Of a DNA stretch of 64,000 bases, positions 44,172 through 53,062 are shown in pieces. Each line of letters opens with the position of its first letter. The first letter of the stretch is position 1. Origin of the DNA: VXNE01 sp965203615 (GTDB taxonomy: Bacteria > Pseudomonadota > Gammaproteobacteria > Pseudomonadales > Azotimanducaceae); the NCBI GenBank assembly GCA_965203615.1, contig OZ241900.1:806001-870000 (forward strand), in the 5' to 3' direction. The position numbers and the translations under genes are program-made. Below the pieces are notes generated by a model. That model saw only the letters and a list, made by a program, of their open reading frames with translations, did not search any database and was not told where the DNA came from.

Positions 44172-45500
44172 ATGTTCATCGGTTATTTCACGGAACGTCC
44201 CTACCAGGATCCGAACTCCGGTTACTTCGGCAACACCGGCAGGGCGGTCATGGACCTCGGCATGTCCAACGGCTCCTACGACCCGAGGCTCGGCGCGGAC
44301 CTTTACAACCGCTACCTCGACGAGAAGCTGTACGCGGAGGAAATGGGCTTCGATGGACTGATGCTGAACGAGCACCACTCCACGCCGTTCTGCATGGGCC
44401 AGGTGGTGAACCTCGAAGCCGCGATCCTCGCGCGCATCACCAAGCGCGCGAAGATCGTGCTGCTTGGCAACATCCTGCCGATCTGGGACGACCCGCTTTG
44501 GCTGGCGGAAGACCTCGCGACCATCGACATGATTTCCCGCGGCCGCCTGGTGACGGGTTGGGTGCGGGGAACCGGCCGCGAGAGCGTCGCGCACAATGCC
44601 GTGCCGCCCTACAACTGGGACCGGTTCCAGGAGGCGCACGATTTCATCATCGATGCGTGGACGCGGGACGGGCCGTTCCGCTGGGAAGGCGAGCATTACC
44701 ACTACCGCTACGTGAACCCCTGGTCGCGGCCCTACCAGTCGCCGCATCCGCAGATCTGGATACCGGGCGTCATGAGCCGCAACACGGTGGCCTGGGCCGC
44801 GAAACACCGCTATCCGTACGTCATGCTGGCGACGGAACTCGGCCCGACCAAGGACTCCTACGGCTACTACGACGAGGTGGCGAAGGAGGAAGGCTACGAG
44901 GCGGGGACCCAGCACCGGGGGTACCTGTTCAAGGTGCATGTCGACGAGACCGAGGCGCTGGCGGACGAGGCTGGGCGCAAATACGTGCAGGGGCCGAGCA
45001 ACCCGTTCCTCGAAGGCAACCAGGGGATAGTGCGGCCGTTCATTCAGAACCTGCCGGGGCTGACCCAGCGCAACAACCTGCTGCCGACGCTCACGAGTTT
45101 CGCCGCGGCCCGGTCGCGGGGCCGGGCGGAGCAGTTCATCGCGCAACAGCGGGCGCGCGGCGAGAAGGCGGACATCCCGTCCCCGCCGAAGGACCCCTAC
45201 GCCGACCTGACGAAGAAATACAGCATCATTTCGGGCACGCCAAAGTCGGTCATCAAGCGGGTGCGCCACGTGCTCGAAACGCTGCGGCCCGGCACCATTT
45301 TCTTCTGGGACGGCGACGGGGCGATGTCCCACGAGGACAGCATGCGCTCGTTGCGGCTCATGGGAGAGGAGGTCATACCAGCGGTACGCGAGATCGGCAG
45401 GGAACTCGATCTCAAGGGGCCGTTCGAGGTGGATCCCAAGACCAACGAGGACATCGCGGAGCCCGAGGCGGACGCCGCCGAGCAGGCCGCAGCCGATTGA
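44172..45500 (+). CDS. Luciferase-like flavin-dependent monooxygenase
   Basis: A 442-residue TIM-barrel member of the bacterial luciferase family, which uses reduced flavin and oxygen. Diagnostic stretches are YAEEMGFDGLMLNEHHS (about 55-71), LLGNILPIWDDPLWLAEDLATIDMISRGR (about 97-125) and WVRGTGRES. The C-terminal 40 residues are acidic and low-complexity. Its stop overlaps the apparent start of the halogenase-like gene, so the two flavoproteins are translationally linked. A separate flavin reductase is needed and none is seen here. Confidence 0.88.
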   Translation: MFIGYFTERPYQDPNSGYFGNTGRAVMDLGMSNGSYDPRLGADLYNRYLDEKLYAEEMGFDGLMLNEHHSTPFCMGQVVNLEAAILARITKRAKIVLLGNILPIWDDPLWLAEDLATIDMISRGRLVTGWVRGTGRESVAHNAVPPYNWDRFQEAHDFIIDAWTRDGPFRWEGEHYHYRYVNPWSRPYQSPHPQIWIPGVMSRNTVAWAAKHRYPYVMLATELGPTKDSYGYYDEVAKEEGYEAGTQHRGYLFKVHVDETEALADEAGRKYVQGPSNPFLEGNQGIVRPFIQNLPGLTQRNNLLPTLTSFAAARSRGRAEQFIAQQRARGEKADIPSPPKDPYADLTKKYSIISGTPKSVIKRVRHVLETLRPGTIFFWDGDGAMSHEDSMRSLRLMGEEVIPAVREIGRELDLKGPFEVDPKTNEDIAEPEADAAEQAAAD

Positions 45501-47034
45501 CGTCATCGTCGTAGGTGGCGGGCCGGCGGGCAGCGTCGCCGCCACCCTCCTCGCGCGACAGGGATTCGACGTCGCGCTTTACGAAGCCGAGACATTCCCA
45601 CGCGCGCACGTTGGTGAATCCCTGTTGCCAGCGACGTTGGCGGTGCTGGACGACATCGGCGTGCTGCCGGCGGTGGAAGCGGCCGGTTTCGTCAAGAAAT
45701 GGGGCGCGACCATGTCCTGGGGGCGGGGCCCGGAGCCCTGGAGCTGGTACTTCAAGGAAACGAACCGGCGCTTTCCGCACAGCTACCAGGTGTGGCGGCC
45801 CAGGTTCGACCAGATACTGCTCGACCACGCGGCGGACTGCGGCGTAGCGGTGCATTGCGGGGAGGCGGTGACCGCCGTGCACGCGGGTGCGGTGACGCTC
45901 GCGGGCGGCGGGCGCGTCGAGGCCGCCATGGTCGTGGACGCGTCCGGCCAGCGCGCGCTGGTCGCGACCGCGCGGGGTTTGCGGGAGTGGGACAGCGCCT
46001 TCCGTAATCTCGCCGTGTACGGCTATTTCGACGGCGGGCGCCACCTCGACCCGCCCGCCGACGGCAACATCTTCATCGAAGCGACGGCGCACGGCTGGCT
46101 GTGGAAGATCCCACTAGCAGGCGGGGTCTCCAGCGTCGGTGCGGTGGTGGACCGGGACTACGGCGCAGGGCGGATCCGGCGCATCGGGCTGGAACCGTTC
46201 TTCTCGGAGCAGATCGCGTCGGCCTCGCGGACACACGAACTTTTGGACGGCGCGGACCGTCGGAAAGGGCTTACAGCGGTGCGCGACTGGTCGTACTGCG
46301 CGAAGTCGATGGTCGGCGACGATTTCGTGATGGTGGGCGACGCCGCATGCTTCATCGACCCGCTTTTCTCGACAGGCGTGCACCTGGCCGTGAGCGGCGC
46401 GCACCTCGCGGCGGCTTACGTCACGACGGCGCTATCGGAGCCCCACCTGCGTGCCGCTGCGGGCGCCGCCTATGAGCGCCTCTACACCAACCAGTACGCC
46501 CACTTCCGCGAACTGGCGAAGCTCTTTTACGCGTCCAACCGGACGAGTGACTCCTACTTCTGGGAGGCGCGCCGGATTGCCGGAACGCCGGACGACTCGC
46601 CGCGCGCCGCGTTCGTTCGCGCGGTGTCCGGACAGAACGCCGCGGGGTACGAGCGCTCCGTGCTGAGCCATGGCGTCCTGCCGAATGCGTTCCAGGGCGC
46701 GCTGGAAGCCGAAGTCAGCGCCAGCCGCGCGCGACGTACGCGACCGTCGGCGACTACTCGGGTCAACCGGGCTGCTGGAGTGAGCGTGCGGCGCGACATG
46801 GTCCTCGGCGACGGCAGATTCGAGTTGGGCTACGTCATCGACGGCCCCGGCCGCGACGAGTTGCCGGTCAGCACTCTCGTGGCGAGCCTCGCACACTACG
46901 CGACGGGCGACTCGCTCGCCGCGATCTCCCAACGGATCGCCACCACCAACAATGCCGACCCCGAGCGCGTGGCCGAGGCGGTACTCGCCGCCGCGGAACT
47001 GCTCATCACCGACGGCCTCCTCACCAAAACCTGA
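45496..47034 (+). CDS. Flavin-dependent halogenase-like FAD monooxygenase with apparent AUU start
   Basis: A 512-codon frame. The Rossmann motif (VVGGGPAGSVAA, residues 5-16) lies upstream of any ATG, GTG or TTG in frame. The first possible codon is ATT at 45496, within the ATTGA overlapping the previous stop. Halogenase landmarks are HVGESLLPATL, the lysine region GFVKKWGA (K68), W201-x-W203-x-I-P, and the second FAD motif GDAACFIDPLFSTGVHLA. The C-terminal ~110 residues are extra. The substrate may be free or carrier-bound. Related tailoring oxygenases remain possible. Confidence 0.78.
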   Translation: MDVIVVGGGPAGSVAATLLARQGFDVALYEAETFPRAHVGESLLPATLAVLDDIGVLPAVEAAGFVKKWGATMSWGRGPEPWSWYFKETNRRFPHSYQVWRPRFDQILLDHAADCGVAVHCGEAVTAVHAGAVTLAGGGRVEAAMVVDASGQRALVATARGLREWDSAFRNLAVYGYFDGGRHLDPPADGNIFIEATAHGWLWKIPLAGGVSSVGAVVDRDYGAGRIRRIGLEPFFSEQIASASRTHELLDGADRRKGLTAVRDWSYCAKSMVGDDFVMVGDAACFIDPLFSTGVHLAVSGAHLAAAYVTTALSEPHLRAAAGAAYERLYTNQYAHFRELAKLFYASNRTSDSYFWEARRIAGTPDDSPRAAFVRAVSGQNAAGYERSVLSHGVLPNAFQGALEAEVSASRARRTRPSATTRVNRAAGVSVRRDMVLGDGRFELGYVIDGPGRDELPVSTLVASLAHYATGDSLAAISQRIATTNNADPERVAEAVLAAAELLITDGLLTKT

Positions 47035-47171
47035 GACACACGGAATTCCCGTCCCACACGGCGTTAGAGAATTCCGCGCGCGACGGGCGCAAACGCATAC
47101 ATCCCGTTGCGGCATGTCTCACAGGAAGTTGCGAAATATCCTCTCGTGCGGAACTCGAGGGCCGACCACAC

Positions 47172-48107
47172 TTGCAAACAATGGCAACGCCCCGATACCA
47201 GCTCGTCGACAACGCCACGGCACTCGGATACCACCTTGTGTCGAACTGCGTGCGCCGCGCGTGGCTGTGCGGATACGACAAGCGGACTCGCAAAGACTAC
47301 TCACACCGCAAGCGCTGGCTCGTCGAGCGCATGCTAACGCTCGCCCGATGCTTCGCCGTGGAGATTGACGCCTACGCCGTGATGAGCAATCACTTCCACC
47401 TGGTTGTGCACTACGATCCAAAGGCCTGCGAGGGTTGGAGTGCCGAGGAAGTAGCAGCGCGCTGGGTGGACGCATTCCCACCGACAGAGCGAGGAACCGT
47501 GGTGGAGGAGCGCAAGCCGGAGGTTCGGGAACTGATGCTGGGCGATCTGGAGCGGCTTGAGAGGGCCCGGAAGACGCTGGGATCGCTTTCGTCCTTCATG
47601 AAGCACCTGAAGCAGCCAATCGCCCGGCGCGCCAATGAAGAGGATGGTTGCAAGGGTCACTTCTTTGAGCAGCGATTCTATTCCGGCGCGCTGCTGAACG
47701 AGGAGGCAGTCCTCGCAGCCATGGCCTATGTGGATCTGAATCCGGTTAGGGCGAAGCTCGCACGACGGCTTGCAGAGTGTCAGCACGCATCGATCAGCGC
47801 CAGGCTGCTGGAGAACAGTCCAGCCGCACTCGCGGAATACCTGCGCCCGCTGGCATCCGGTCTGTCCAAGTACCGCAGGCGTGAGACGGGCCACACCATC
47901 CAGCCGCCCCGCCTCGGCATTACCCTCGCGGCCTATATCGATCGGCTGGAGGCAGTTGTAGAAGAATCGACGGACCGCGAGACACAGTGGATCGCCGTAA
48001 CAACTGCCCTCGCCAGACGTCAGCGCGCCTACGGCTCGAAAGCACAGCTGGCGCAGTGGATGGTTGACCGCGGCCTCCGCCGTTGGGAAATGCCGCTACC
48101 CGACTGA
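47172..48107 (+). CDS. REP-associated tyrosine transposase (RAYT, Y1/HUH family)
   Basis: A 311-residue single-strand DNA endonuclease/transposase relative. The HUH metal motif is HFH in AVMSNHFHLVVHY. The downstream FFEQRFYSGALL and AYVDLNPVRAKL segments are typical of RAYTs and carry the candidate catalytic tyrosine region. RAYTs act on palindromic REP sequences. A perfect 11-bp hairpin begins two bases after the stop codon, and GTGTGTCC motifs occur on both sides. No terminal inverted repeats of a classical IS are seen. Confidence 0.85.
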   Translation: MQTMATPRYQLVDNATALGYHLVSNCVRRAWLCGYDKRTRKDYSHRKRWLVERMLTLARCFAVEIDAYAVMSNHFHLVVHYDPKACEGWSAEEVAARWVDAFPPTERGTVVEERKPEVRELMLGDLERLERARKTLGSLSSFMKHLKQPIARRANEEDGCKGHFFEQRFYSGALLNEEAVLAAMAYVDLNPVRAKLARRLAECQHASISARLLENSPAALAEYLRPLASGLSKYRRRETGHTIQPPRLGITLAAYIDRLEAVVEESTDRETQWIAVTTALARRQRAYGSKAQLAQWMVDRGLRRWEMPLPD

Positions 48108-48109
48108 CG

Positions 48110-48135
48110 CTCGGGCATGCCCCCGCATGCCCGAG
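48110..48135. repeat. REP-like hairpin directly after the RAYT gene
   Basis: CTCGGGCATGC and GCATGCCCGAG are perfect 11-bp arms with a CCCC loop. It begins two bases after the RAYT stop codon. It may be a REP recognition structure or a terminator; no T-tract follows. Confidence 0.6.
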
Positions 48136-48279
48136 GCGGACGAACCTCGCTCGCTTGAACAGTGGGCGCTGGCCTCCCTGTGCGACGTCACCCAGGCTTC
48201 CTCGCCCACCGACAGCGATTACTCACCAAAACGCCGGCAAAATGCCCTGTCCCGTGCGACGAAGGGTCATGCGTTCTCG

Positions 48280-48500
48280 CCACAGTATGCGACCAAATCA
48301 ACATGTGTCCCGGCTCCTGAGTGTCCCCGCCCCAGCCGGCCACTGATGACCGTTGTGACGGCGATCACCGTCCGATGCCCCGGGACTCGGTTCGCCGTCT
48401 GCCCGCCAAACGCGTGAGCTTCTCGCCATGAACGACATTGTGATATCTCCACAACTCTGTGCGACCAAAACTCGTGTGTCCCAGTTCTCGGTGATAGAGT
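48280..48500 (+). repeat. Two direct copies of a GCGACCAAA/TGTGTCCC element
   Basis: GCGACCAAA followed 6-8 bases later by TGTGTCCC occurs at 48289-48310 and again at 48462-48483, each preceded by CCACA. The 423-bp spacer 48108-48530 contains these, the hairpin above and no ORF with coding character. A third GTGTGTCC sits at the metY start. Confidence 0.6.
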
Positions 48501-48530
48501 GCGCCCCGCCATAGTTCACTCGTGTGTCCA

Positions 48531-49832
48531 ATGCAGAACCCCGATCAGAAAGCCCTGCGGTCATTCGGATTTCACACCCGGAGCGTGCACGCGGGCGCGC
48601 GGCCCGAACCCAATACCGGGGCTCGCGCGGTGCCGATCTTTCAGACGACGAGCTACGTGTTCGAAGACCCGGAATCCGCCGCCGCGTACTTCAACCTGCA
48701 GGAGTACGGAAATACGTACTCGCGCATCATGAATCCCACCGTCGCCGCATTCGAGGAGCGCGTCGGGAACCTGGAAGGCGGGATCGGTGCTGTCGGCTTT
48801 GCCAGCGGGTTGGCGGCGCAGTCGGCGACGTTCTTCACTCTTCTCAACCCGGGCGATCACGTGGTCGCGTCCGCCGCGCTTTACGGCGGTACCGTGACAC
48901 AGCTCAAGCACCTGTTCCGAAAGATGTGTGTCCAACTCACGTTCGTCGATCCGGACGCGCCTGAGAACTGGAAGGCGGCGCTCACCGACGATACGAAACT
49001 CCTGTTCGCCGAGACCATCGGCAACCCTGGCGGCAACGTGCTTGACATCGAACCGGTGGCCGCCATCGCGCATGGCCACGACATTCCCCTCGTGGTCGAC
49101 AACACCTTCGCCACTCCCTACCTCTGCCGTCCCATCGACTGGGGTGCCGACATCGTCGTGCACTCGGCGACGAAATTCCTCGGCGGTCACGGCACCAGCA
49201 TCGGCGGCGTCGTGGTTGACTCCGGTGAATTCGACTGGTCCAACGGCAAGTTTCCGGTCATCGCGGACCCCTCCCCCGCCTATCACGGGCTCGCATTCCA
49301 CGAGACCTTCGGCGGCTACGGTTACCTGATGAAACTGCGCGCCGAGACCCTGCGGGACCTAGGCAGCGCCATGAGCCCGTTCAACGCGTTCCTGTTCATG
49401 CAGGGAGTCGAAACGCTGCCGCTGAGAATGGAGTGCCACGTCTCCAACGCCGTCACACTCGCCAATTGGCTGCGCGAGCGCAACGAGGTGACCACCGTGC
49501 GGTATGCTGGTCTCGACGACAGTCCCTACCGGGACCTCACAGCCAAATACCTGCCAAAGGGTGCCGGTGCCGTTTTCTGTTTCGACCTCGCTGCCGGGCG
49601 AGAGTCCGGGCAGGAGTTCATTCGAGGGGTGGAGTTGTTCTCGCACCTGGCCAACGTGGGGGACGCGAAGAGCCTCATCATTCACCCAGCCAGCACGACC
49701 CACCGCCAGTTGAACGAAGAGGAACTCGCTGCGGCGGGGATCGGCCCGGGAACGATCCGGCTTTCCGTCGGCATCGAGGACGTGGACGACCTGATCTGGG
49801 ACCTGGAGGCCGCCTTTGCCCGTATCGCCTGA
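48531..49832 (+). CDS. metY: O-acetylhomoserine sulfhydrylase/aminocarboxypropyltransferase
   Basis: A 433-residue PLP enzyme of the Cys/Met-metabolism family, making homocysteine from O-acetylhomoserine and sulfide in methionine synthesis. The Schiff-base lysine is K215 in HSATKFLGGHG. Other blocks are YSRIMNPTVAAFEERV and FAETIGNPGG. The length (about 430) separates MetY from the shorter MetB/MetC. ATG at 48531 is preferred to the GTG three codons upstream, which lies in a GTGTGTCC motif. The next gene overlaps its 3' end. Confidence 0.93.
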   Translation: MQNPDQKALRSFGFHTRSVHAGARPEPNTGARAVPIFQTTSYVFEDPESAAAYFNLQEYGNTYSRIMNPTVAAFEERVGNLEGGIGAVGFASGLAAQSATFFTLLNPGDHVVASAALYGGTVTQLKHLFRKMCVQLTFVDPDAPENWKAALTDDTKLLFAETIGNPGGNVLDIEPVAAIAHGHDIPLVVDNTFATPYLCRPIDWGADIVVHSATKFLGGHGTSIGGVVVDSGEFDWSNGKFPVIADPSPAYHGLAFHETFGGYGYLMKLRAETLRDLGSAMSPFNAFLFMQGVETLPLRMECHVSNAVTLANWLRERNEVTTVRYAGLDDSPYRDLTAKYLPKGAGAVFCFDLAAGRESGQEFIRGVELFSHLANVGDAKSLIIHPASTTHRQLNEEELAAAGIGPGTIRLSVGIEDVDDLIWDLEAAFARIA

Positions 49833-50301
49833 ATATCAAGACGCCGAGACGATACAGCGCATTCTGCACCATGCGCGGACCGTCGCCATTGTCGGGCTCT
49901 CGCCGAACGAGCTGCGAGCGAGCAATTTCGTCGGGTTCTACGCGGACCGGCACGGCTACGAAGTGATTCCGGTCAATCCGCGCGAGGACGAGATCCTGGG
50001 GTTCAAGTCCTACCCCTCCCTTGAGGACATTCCAGCTCCCGTCGACGTCGTCGACGTGTTCCGGGATCCCGCCGCAGCCGTCGACATCGCGAAGCAAGCG
50101 GTCGCCATCGGCGCGGGAGCCCTGTGGCTGCAGTTCGGGGTGATCAGCGACGAAGCCGCCGAGATCGCCAAGGCTGGCGGCCTCGATGTCGTCATGGACC
50201 GGTGCTTCAAGATCGAGCACGCCCGCTATATCGGCCGCATGCATTGGCTCGGCTTCAATACCAGGGTCATCACCGGGCGCCGACCCGGGCACCTTCTCTA
50301 G
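49816..50301 (+). CDS. CoA-binding domain protein (YccU-like)
   Basis: A 161-residue Rossmann-fold CoA-binding protein with a TTG start inside the end of metY, a 17-base overlap that implies coupling. Family segments are TVAIVGLSPNELRAS (22-36), VIPVNP, and a C-terminal DVVMDRCFKIEHAR. It is probably cytoplasmic and of unknown exact role. The pairing with metY is common in Proteobacteria. Part of its 3' end is duplicated about 245 bp downstream. Confidence 0.88.
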   Translation: MPVSPEYQDAETIQRILHHARTVAIVGLSPNELRASNFVGFYADRHGYEVIPVNPREDEILGFKSYPSLEDIPAPVDVVDVFRDPAAAVDIAKQAVAIGAGALWLQFGVISDEAAEIAKAGGLDVVMDRCFKIEHARYIGRMHWLGFNTRVITGRRPGHLL

Positions 50302-50391
50302 GGGGCCTTGTCCGAGGTTGTCACATCGCGTGTCAGACTGAGCCCATTCGCCTTGTGAGAGCCCAAAAGTGTGTGTCCCCAGTTCACTGCC

Positions 50392-50543
50392 TACGAAGCC
50401 GCCGAGATCGCCAAGGCGGGCGGCCTCGACGTCGTCACGGACCCGTGCTTCAAGATCGAGCATGCCCCTACATCGGCCGCATGCACTGGCTCGGGTTCAA
50501 TACCCGGGTCATCACCGGACACCGGCCCGGATACCTGCTGTAG
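50392..50543 (+). pseudogene. Partial duplicate of the CoA-binding protein gene 3' end
   Basis: About 152 bp repeats the last third of the preceding gene (original near 50148-50301), including the same final codons and stop. Several substitutions and a short deletion near 50465 break the frame. It is directly preceded by GTGTGTCCCCAGTTCACTG, the motif seen around the RAYT gene. The remaining spacer between 50302 and 50596 shows nothing else. Confidence 0.75.
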
Positions 50544-50596
50544 GTAAAGTGCCCTCGAGACCTGCGCCCCTGGCGAGCACAGTGAGGGCCGCGTCC

Positions 50597-51376
50597 CTAG
50601 CCCAGCGTCCGTTTCAGGTAAGCCTTCAAGCGCCGCCAGGCGTCCGCCGCCGGCACACGGTTGACCTCCGGGTCGCGATCGACGTGCAGCCAGAAACCGT
50701 GCTTCACGGGATCATAGATGTGGACATCGTTCTCGACGCCGGCCGCGCGAAGCGCCTCGACAAAGCGGTCGACCGCCTCCGGCGGGATGCCGCGATCCTG
50801 CCCCGCGAACGTGCCGTACACCTCGTGGCGGATCTTCGCGAGCTGCTCTGGATCGTCGAGCAGGCGGCCATAGAAGATCGCGGTCGCATCGTGGTGCTCG
50901 CTGCCAAGGGCATAACTCAGGGCGACACCGCCGCCGTAGCACCAGCCGATCGCCGCCACCTTGCCCGTGGTGTCGGGACGCTGATCCAGGTACTTGGCTG
51001 CGGCATCGAGGTTCGCGATGATGGCGTCCGGATCCGCCAGCGTCTCGCGCACCAGCGCCATGTTCTCCTGCGGATTGGTGCCGGTGCGGCCGCTGTAGAG
51101 GTCGGCCGCAAGGGCGGCATAGCCCTCCGCCGCGAACGCATCGGCCACCTGGCGGACGCGATCCACAAGGCCGTTCCATTCGTGGATCAGGATCACACTC
51201 GGGTGCGGGCCAGTGCCCTCCGGCAGTGCCAGATAGCCTGTCGCCTCGCCGTGATAGCTCAGCGCCTCGCCGCGGGGCGAGCCGGCCTCGCCAAGCAACG
51301 CCGGCGGAATATCGTCCGTCGTGCCGAAACTCCAGGTCGCGGTGAGCAAAGCAAGCAAGGCGAGGCGAGGTTTCAT
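50597..51376 (-). CDS. Secreted dienelactone hydrolase family protein
   Basis: A 259-residue alpha/beta hydrolase with an N-terminal signal peptide (MKPRLALLALL). The DLH nucleophile is C146 in IGWCYGGG. E66 in HEWNG is the conserved acid that activates it, and KHGF supplies the histidine. The family acts on cyclic esters and related carboxylic esters. It overlaps the upstream GPH symporter by four bases (ATGA), so the two genes probably form a transport and hydrolysis pair. Confidence 0.88.
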   Translation of the reverse strand: MKPRLALLALLTATWSFGTTDDIPPALLGEAGSPRGEALSYHGEATGYLALPEGTGPHPSVILIHEWNGLVDRVRQVADAFAAEGYAALAADLYSGRTGTNPQENMALVRETLADPDAIIANLDAAAKYLDQRPDTTGKVAAIGWCYGGGVALSYALGSEHHDATAIFYGRLLDDPEQLAKIRHEVYGTFAGQDRGIPPEAVDRFVEALRAAGVENDVHIYDPVKHGFWLHVDRDPEVNRVPAADAWRRLKAYLKRTLG

Positions 51377-52704
51377 GCGGATCGTTCCCGTCGATCATTG
51401 AGTTCCGCCACGATACGCCCATGCGCCTGCTCGTCCAAGCGATAGGCGAACGAGGCGGCGATGAGCAGTACCTGAACGAGGAGCGGCGCAACGGACATCG
51501 CCCACAGGATCGCCTCCAGGGTATTGTCGGACTGCTCCATGTGTGCGACGAAGCCGAAAAACGCCAGCGCCCCGGCAACGCCGGCACCTCCGACGGCCTT
51601 GGCTATCTTCTGAAAAAAACTGGCCGTGGAAAGGATGAGTCCATCGACCCGCACCCCGGTCCGCCACTCGGCGTACTCCACCGTGTCCGGGATCATCGCC
51701 CATCCGAGCACGGCGATCGGGGCGCCGCCGATGGCAAGTATCGACCCCCACACGAACACCATCGCGATATCATCCGGCGGCGTGAAGTAAAAGCCACCCG
51801 CCCCGATCATCGCGACCACCGCCCCGACCCGGATGCCGCCCGCCTTGCCGAAACGCCGAGACAGCCAGGGCACCGCTATCAGTCCTGCGAACATGACTGG
51901 CAAAGTCACCCCGAGATACAGCGACAACAGGTCTTCGCGGCCCATGTTGTACTTGAAGTAGTACGGGGCCGCAGTCATGCGCAGGGTAAACGCGAGCATG
52001 CCCAGCGTAAAAAGCAGCACGACGACCACCAGGGGCCAGTTGGTCGACAACGCCCGTGCCCCGTCGGCCATTGAGAGCCGGGGAGACGGGCGAACGGGCG
52101 TGATGCGTTCCTCGGTGCCCGCGAACGTCACCCACAACAGGGCGGTCGCCACGATGGCGAACAGGATCATCGCGGTCCGGAAACCACCCGCCCCACCGCC
52201 GAACCAGCCCACCATTGGCAACAGGCCGACCGAAACGACATATCCGCCAGCGAACGCGCAGCCGATACGCAGTGTCGACAGGATCGTTCTTTCCTGGTGT
52301 TCATCCGTCAGCACCGCTGTCATGGCCGCATAGGGAATCGTCACGGCGGTATAGACGATACCGAACAGCACATAGGTCACGTACGCCCAGACGGCCTTGC
52401 CGAAGTCTCCGAAGCCGGGGACAGTGAACGTCGCGACGGTGATCACACCGAGGGGCAGCGGCCCAAAGAGCAGGTAGGGTCGGAACTTCCCCCAACGGCT
52501 GCGCGTGTGGTCCGCGATGAGGCCCATTACCGGATCGGTGACCGCATCGACGATCCTGGCCACCAGGAATACGCCGCCCGCCACGGCCGCCGACAGTCCG
52601 ACCACCTCCGTGTAGAAGAACAGCAGGAAGGTCATCGCCGACATGAAGTACAAGTTGATGCCGAAGTCGCCGACCGCGTAGCGCCATTGTTGTCCGCGGT
52701 TCAC
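51373..52704 (-). CDS. GPH-family (MelB-like) sodium/glycoside symporter
   Basis: A 443-residue transporter with 12 predicted membrane segments. The first segment GDFGINLYFMSAMTFLLFFYTEV and the DPVMGLIADHTRSRWGKFRPYLL loop (about 57-79) are diagnostic of the glycoside-pentoside-hexuronide group. The substrate is probably a sugar or sugar acid moved with Na+ or H+. It overlaps the dienelactone hydrolase gene. Its upstream region contains repeat copy C. Confidence 0.87.
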   Translation of the reverse strand: MNRGQQWRYAVGDFGINLYFMSAMTFLLFFYTEVVGLSAAVAGGVFLVARIVDAVTDPVMGLIADHTRSRWGKFRPYLLFGPLPLGVITVATFTVPGFGDFGKAVWAYVTYVLFGIVYTAVTIPYAAMTAVLTDEHQERTILSTLRIGCAFAGGYVVSVGLLPMVGWFGGGAGGFRTAMILFAIVATALLWVTFAGTEERITPVRPSPRLSMADGARALSTNWPLVVVVLLFTLGMLAFTLRMTAAPYYFKYNMGREDLLSLYLGVTLPVMFAGLIAVPWLSRRFGKAGGIRVGAVVAMIGAGGFYFTPPDDIAMVFVWGSILAIGGAPIAVLGWAMIPDTVEYAEWRTGVRVDGLILSTASFFQKIAKAVGGAGVAGALAFFGFVAHMEQSDNTLEAILWAMSVAPLLVQVLLIAASFAYRLDEQAHGRIVAELNDRRERSA

Positions 52705-52757
52705 GAGGGTGTCCCTCTAGAGAGTGCCCGACAGCCGTGCCATCGTCCCGCCGTTGG

Positions 52758-52891
52758 CATGGCCCCGCTCGTCGACCATGAAAGTGCCCCACAGCCGCAG
52801 CCTTCGGCTTCGCCTGTGGCCCGGCCCCGCTCGTCGCGCATGGACCAAGCGCCCCCGGTCGCTGGTGCTCCCCGGAGGCATTTGTTCCATG
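52758..52891 (+). repeat. Interspersed modular repeat, copy C
   Basis: The 62-bp unit here runs in reverse (CACAGCCGCAGCC, then GGCTTCGCCTGTGG) and lacks the 45-bp hairpin insert. It is followed by the leader, ending CCCCGGAGGCATTTGTTCC then ATG at 52889. A truncated second unit precedes it. The whole spacer 52705-53062 has no supported gene; the ORF after the leader ATG shows no similarity to those at copies A and B. Confidence 0.8.
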
Positions 52892-53062
52892 AAAGGGTTG
52901 TCGAAGAGAACGCACGCCTTTGAACGCGCGTCCGCGAGCGACGGGTCCGACGGTTCGCCGGGCGACCCGGTCCGGTTACGATGTCGACGGCGCGTCTGGA
53001 CAACCTGCGTGGGCTAACGGAGAGAACCTGCCTGTACGCGCAGCAGCCGCCCCGGCGCAGCG

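Noticed and set aside
48064..48417. ORF of 117 codons after the RAYT gene
   Set aside because: It starts inside the RAYT gene in another frame and runs across the hairpin and repeat motifs. No coding character.
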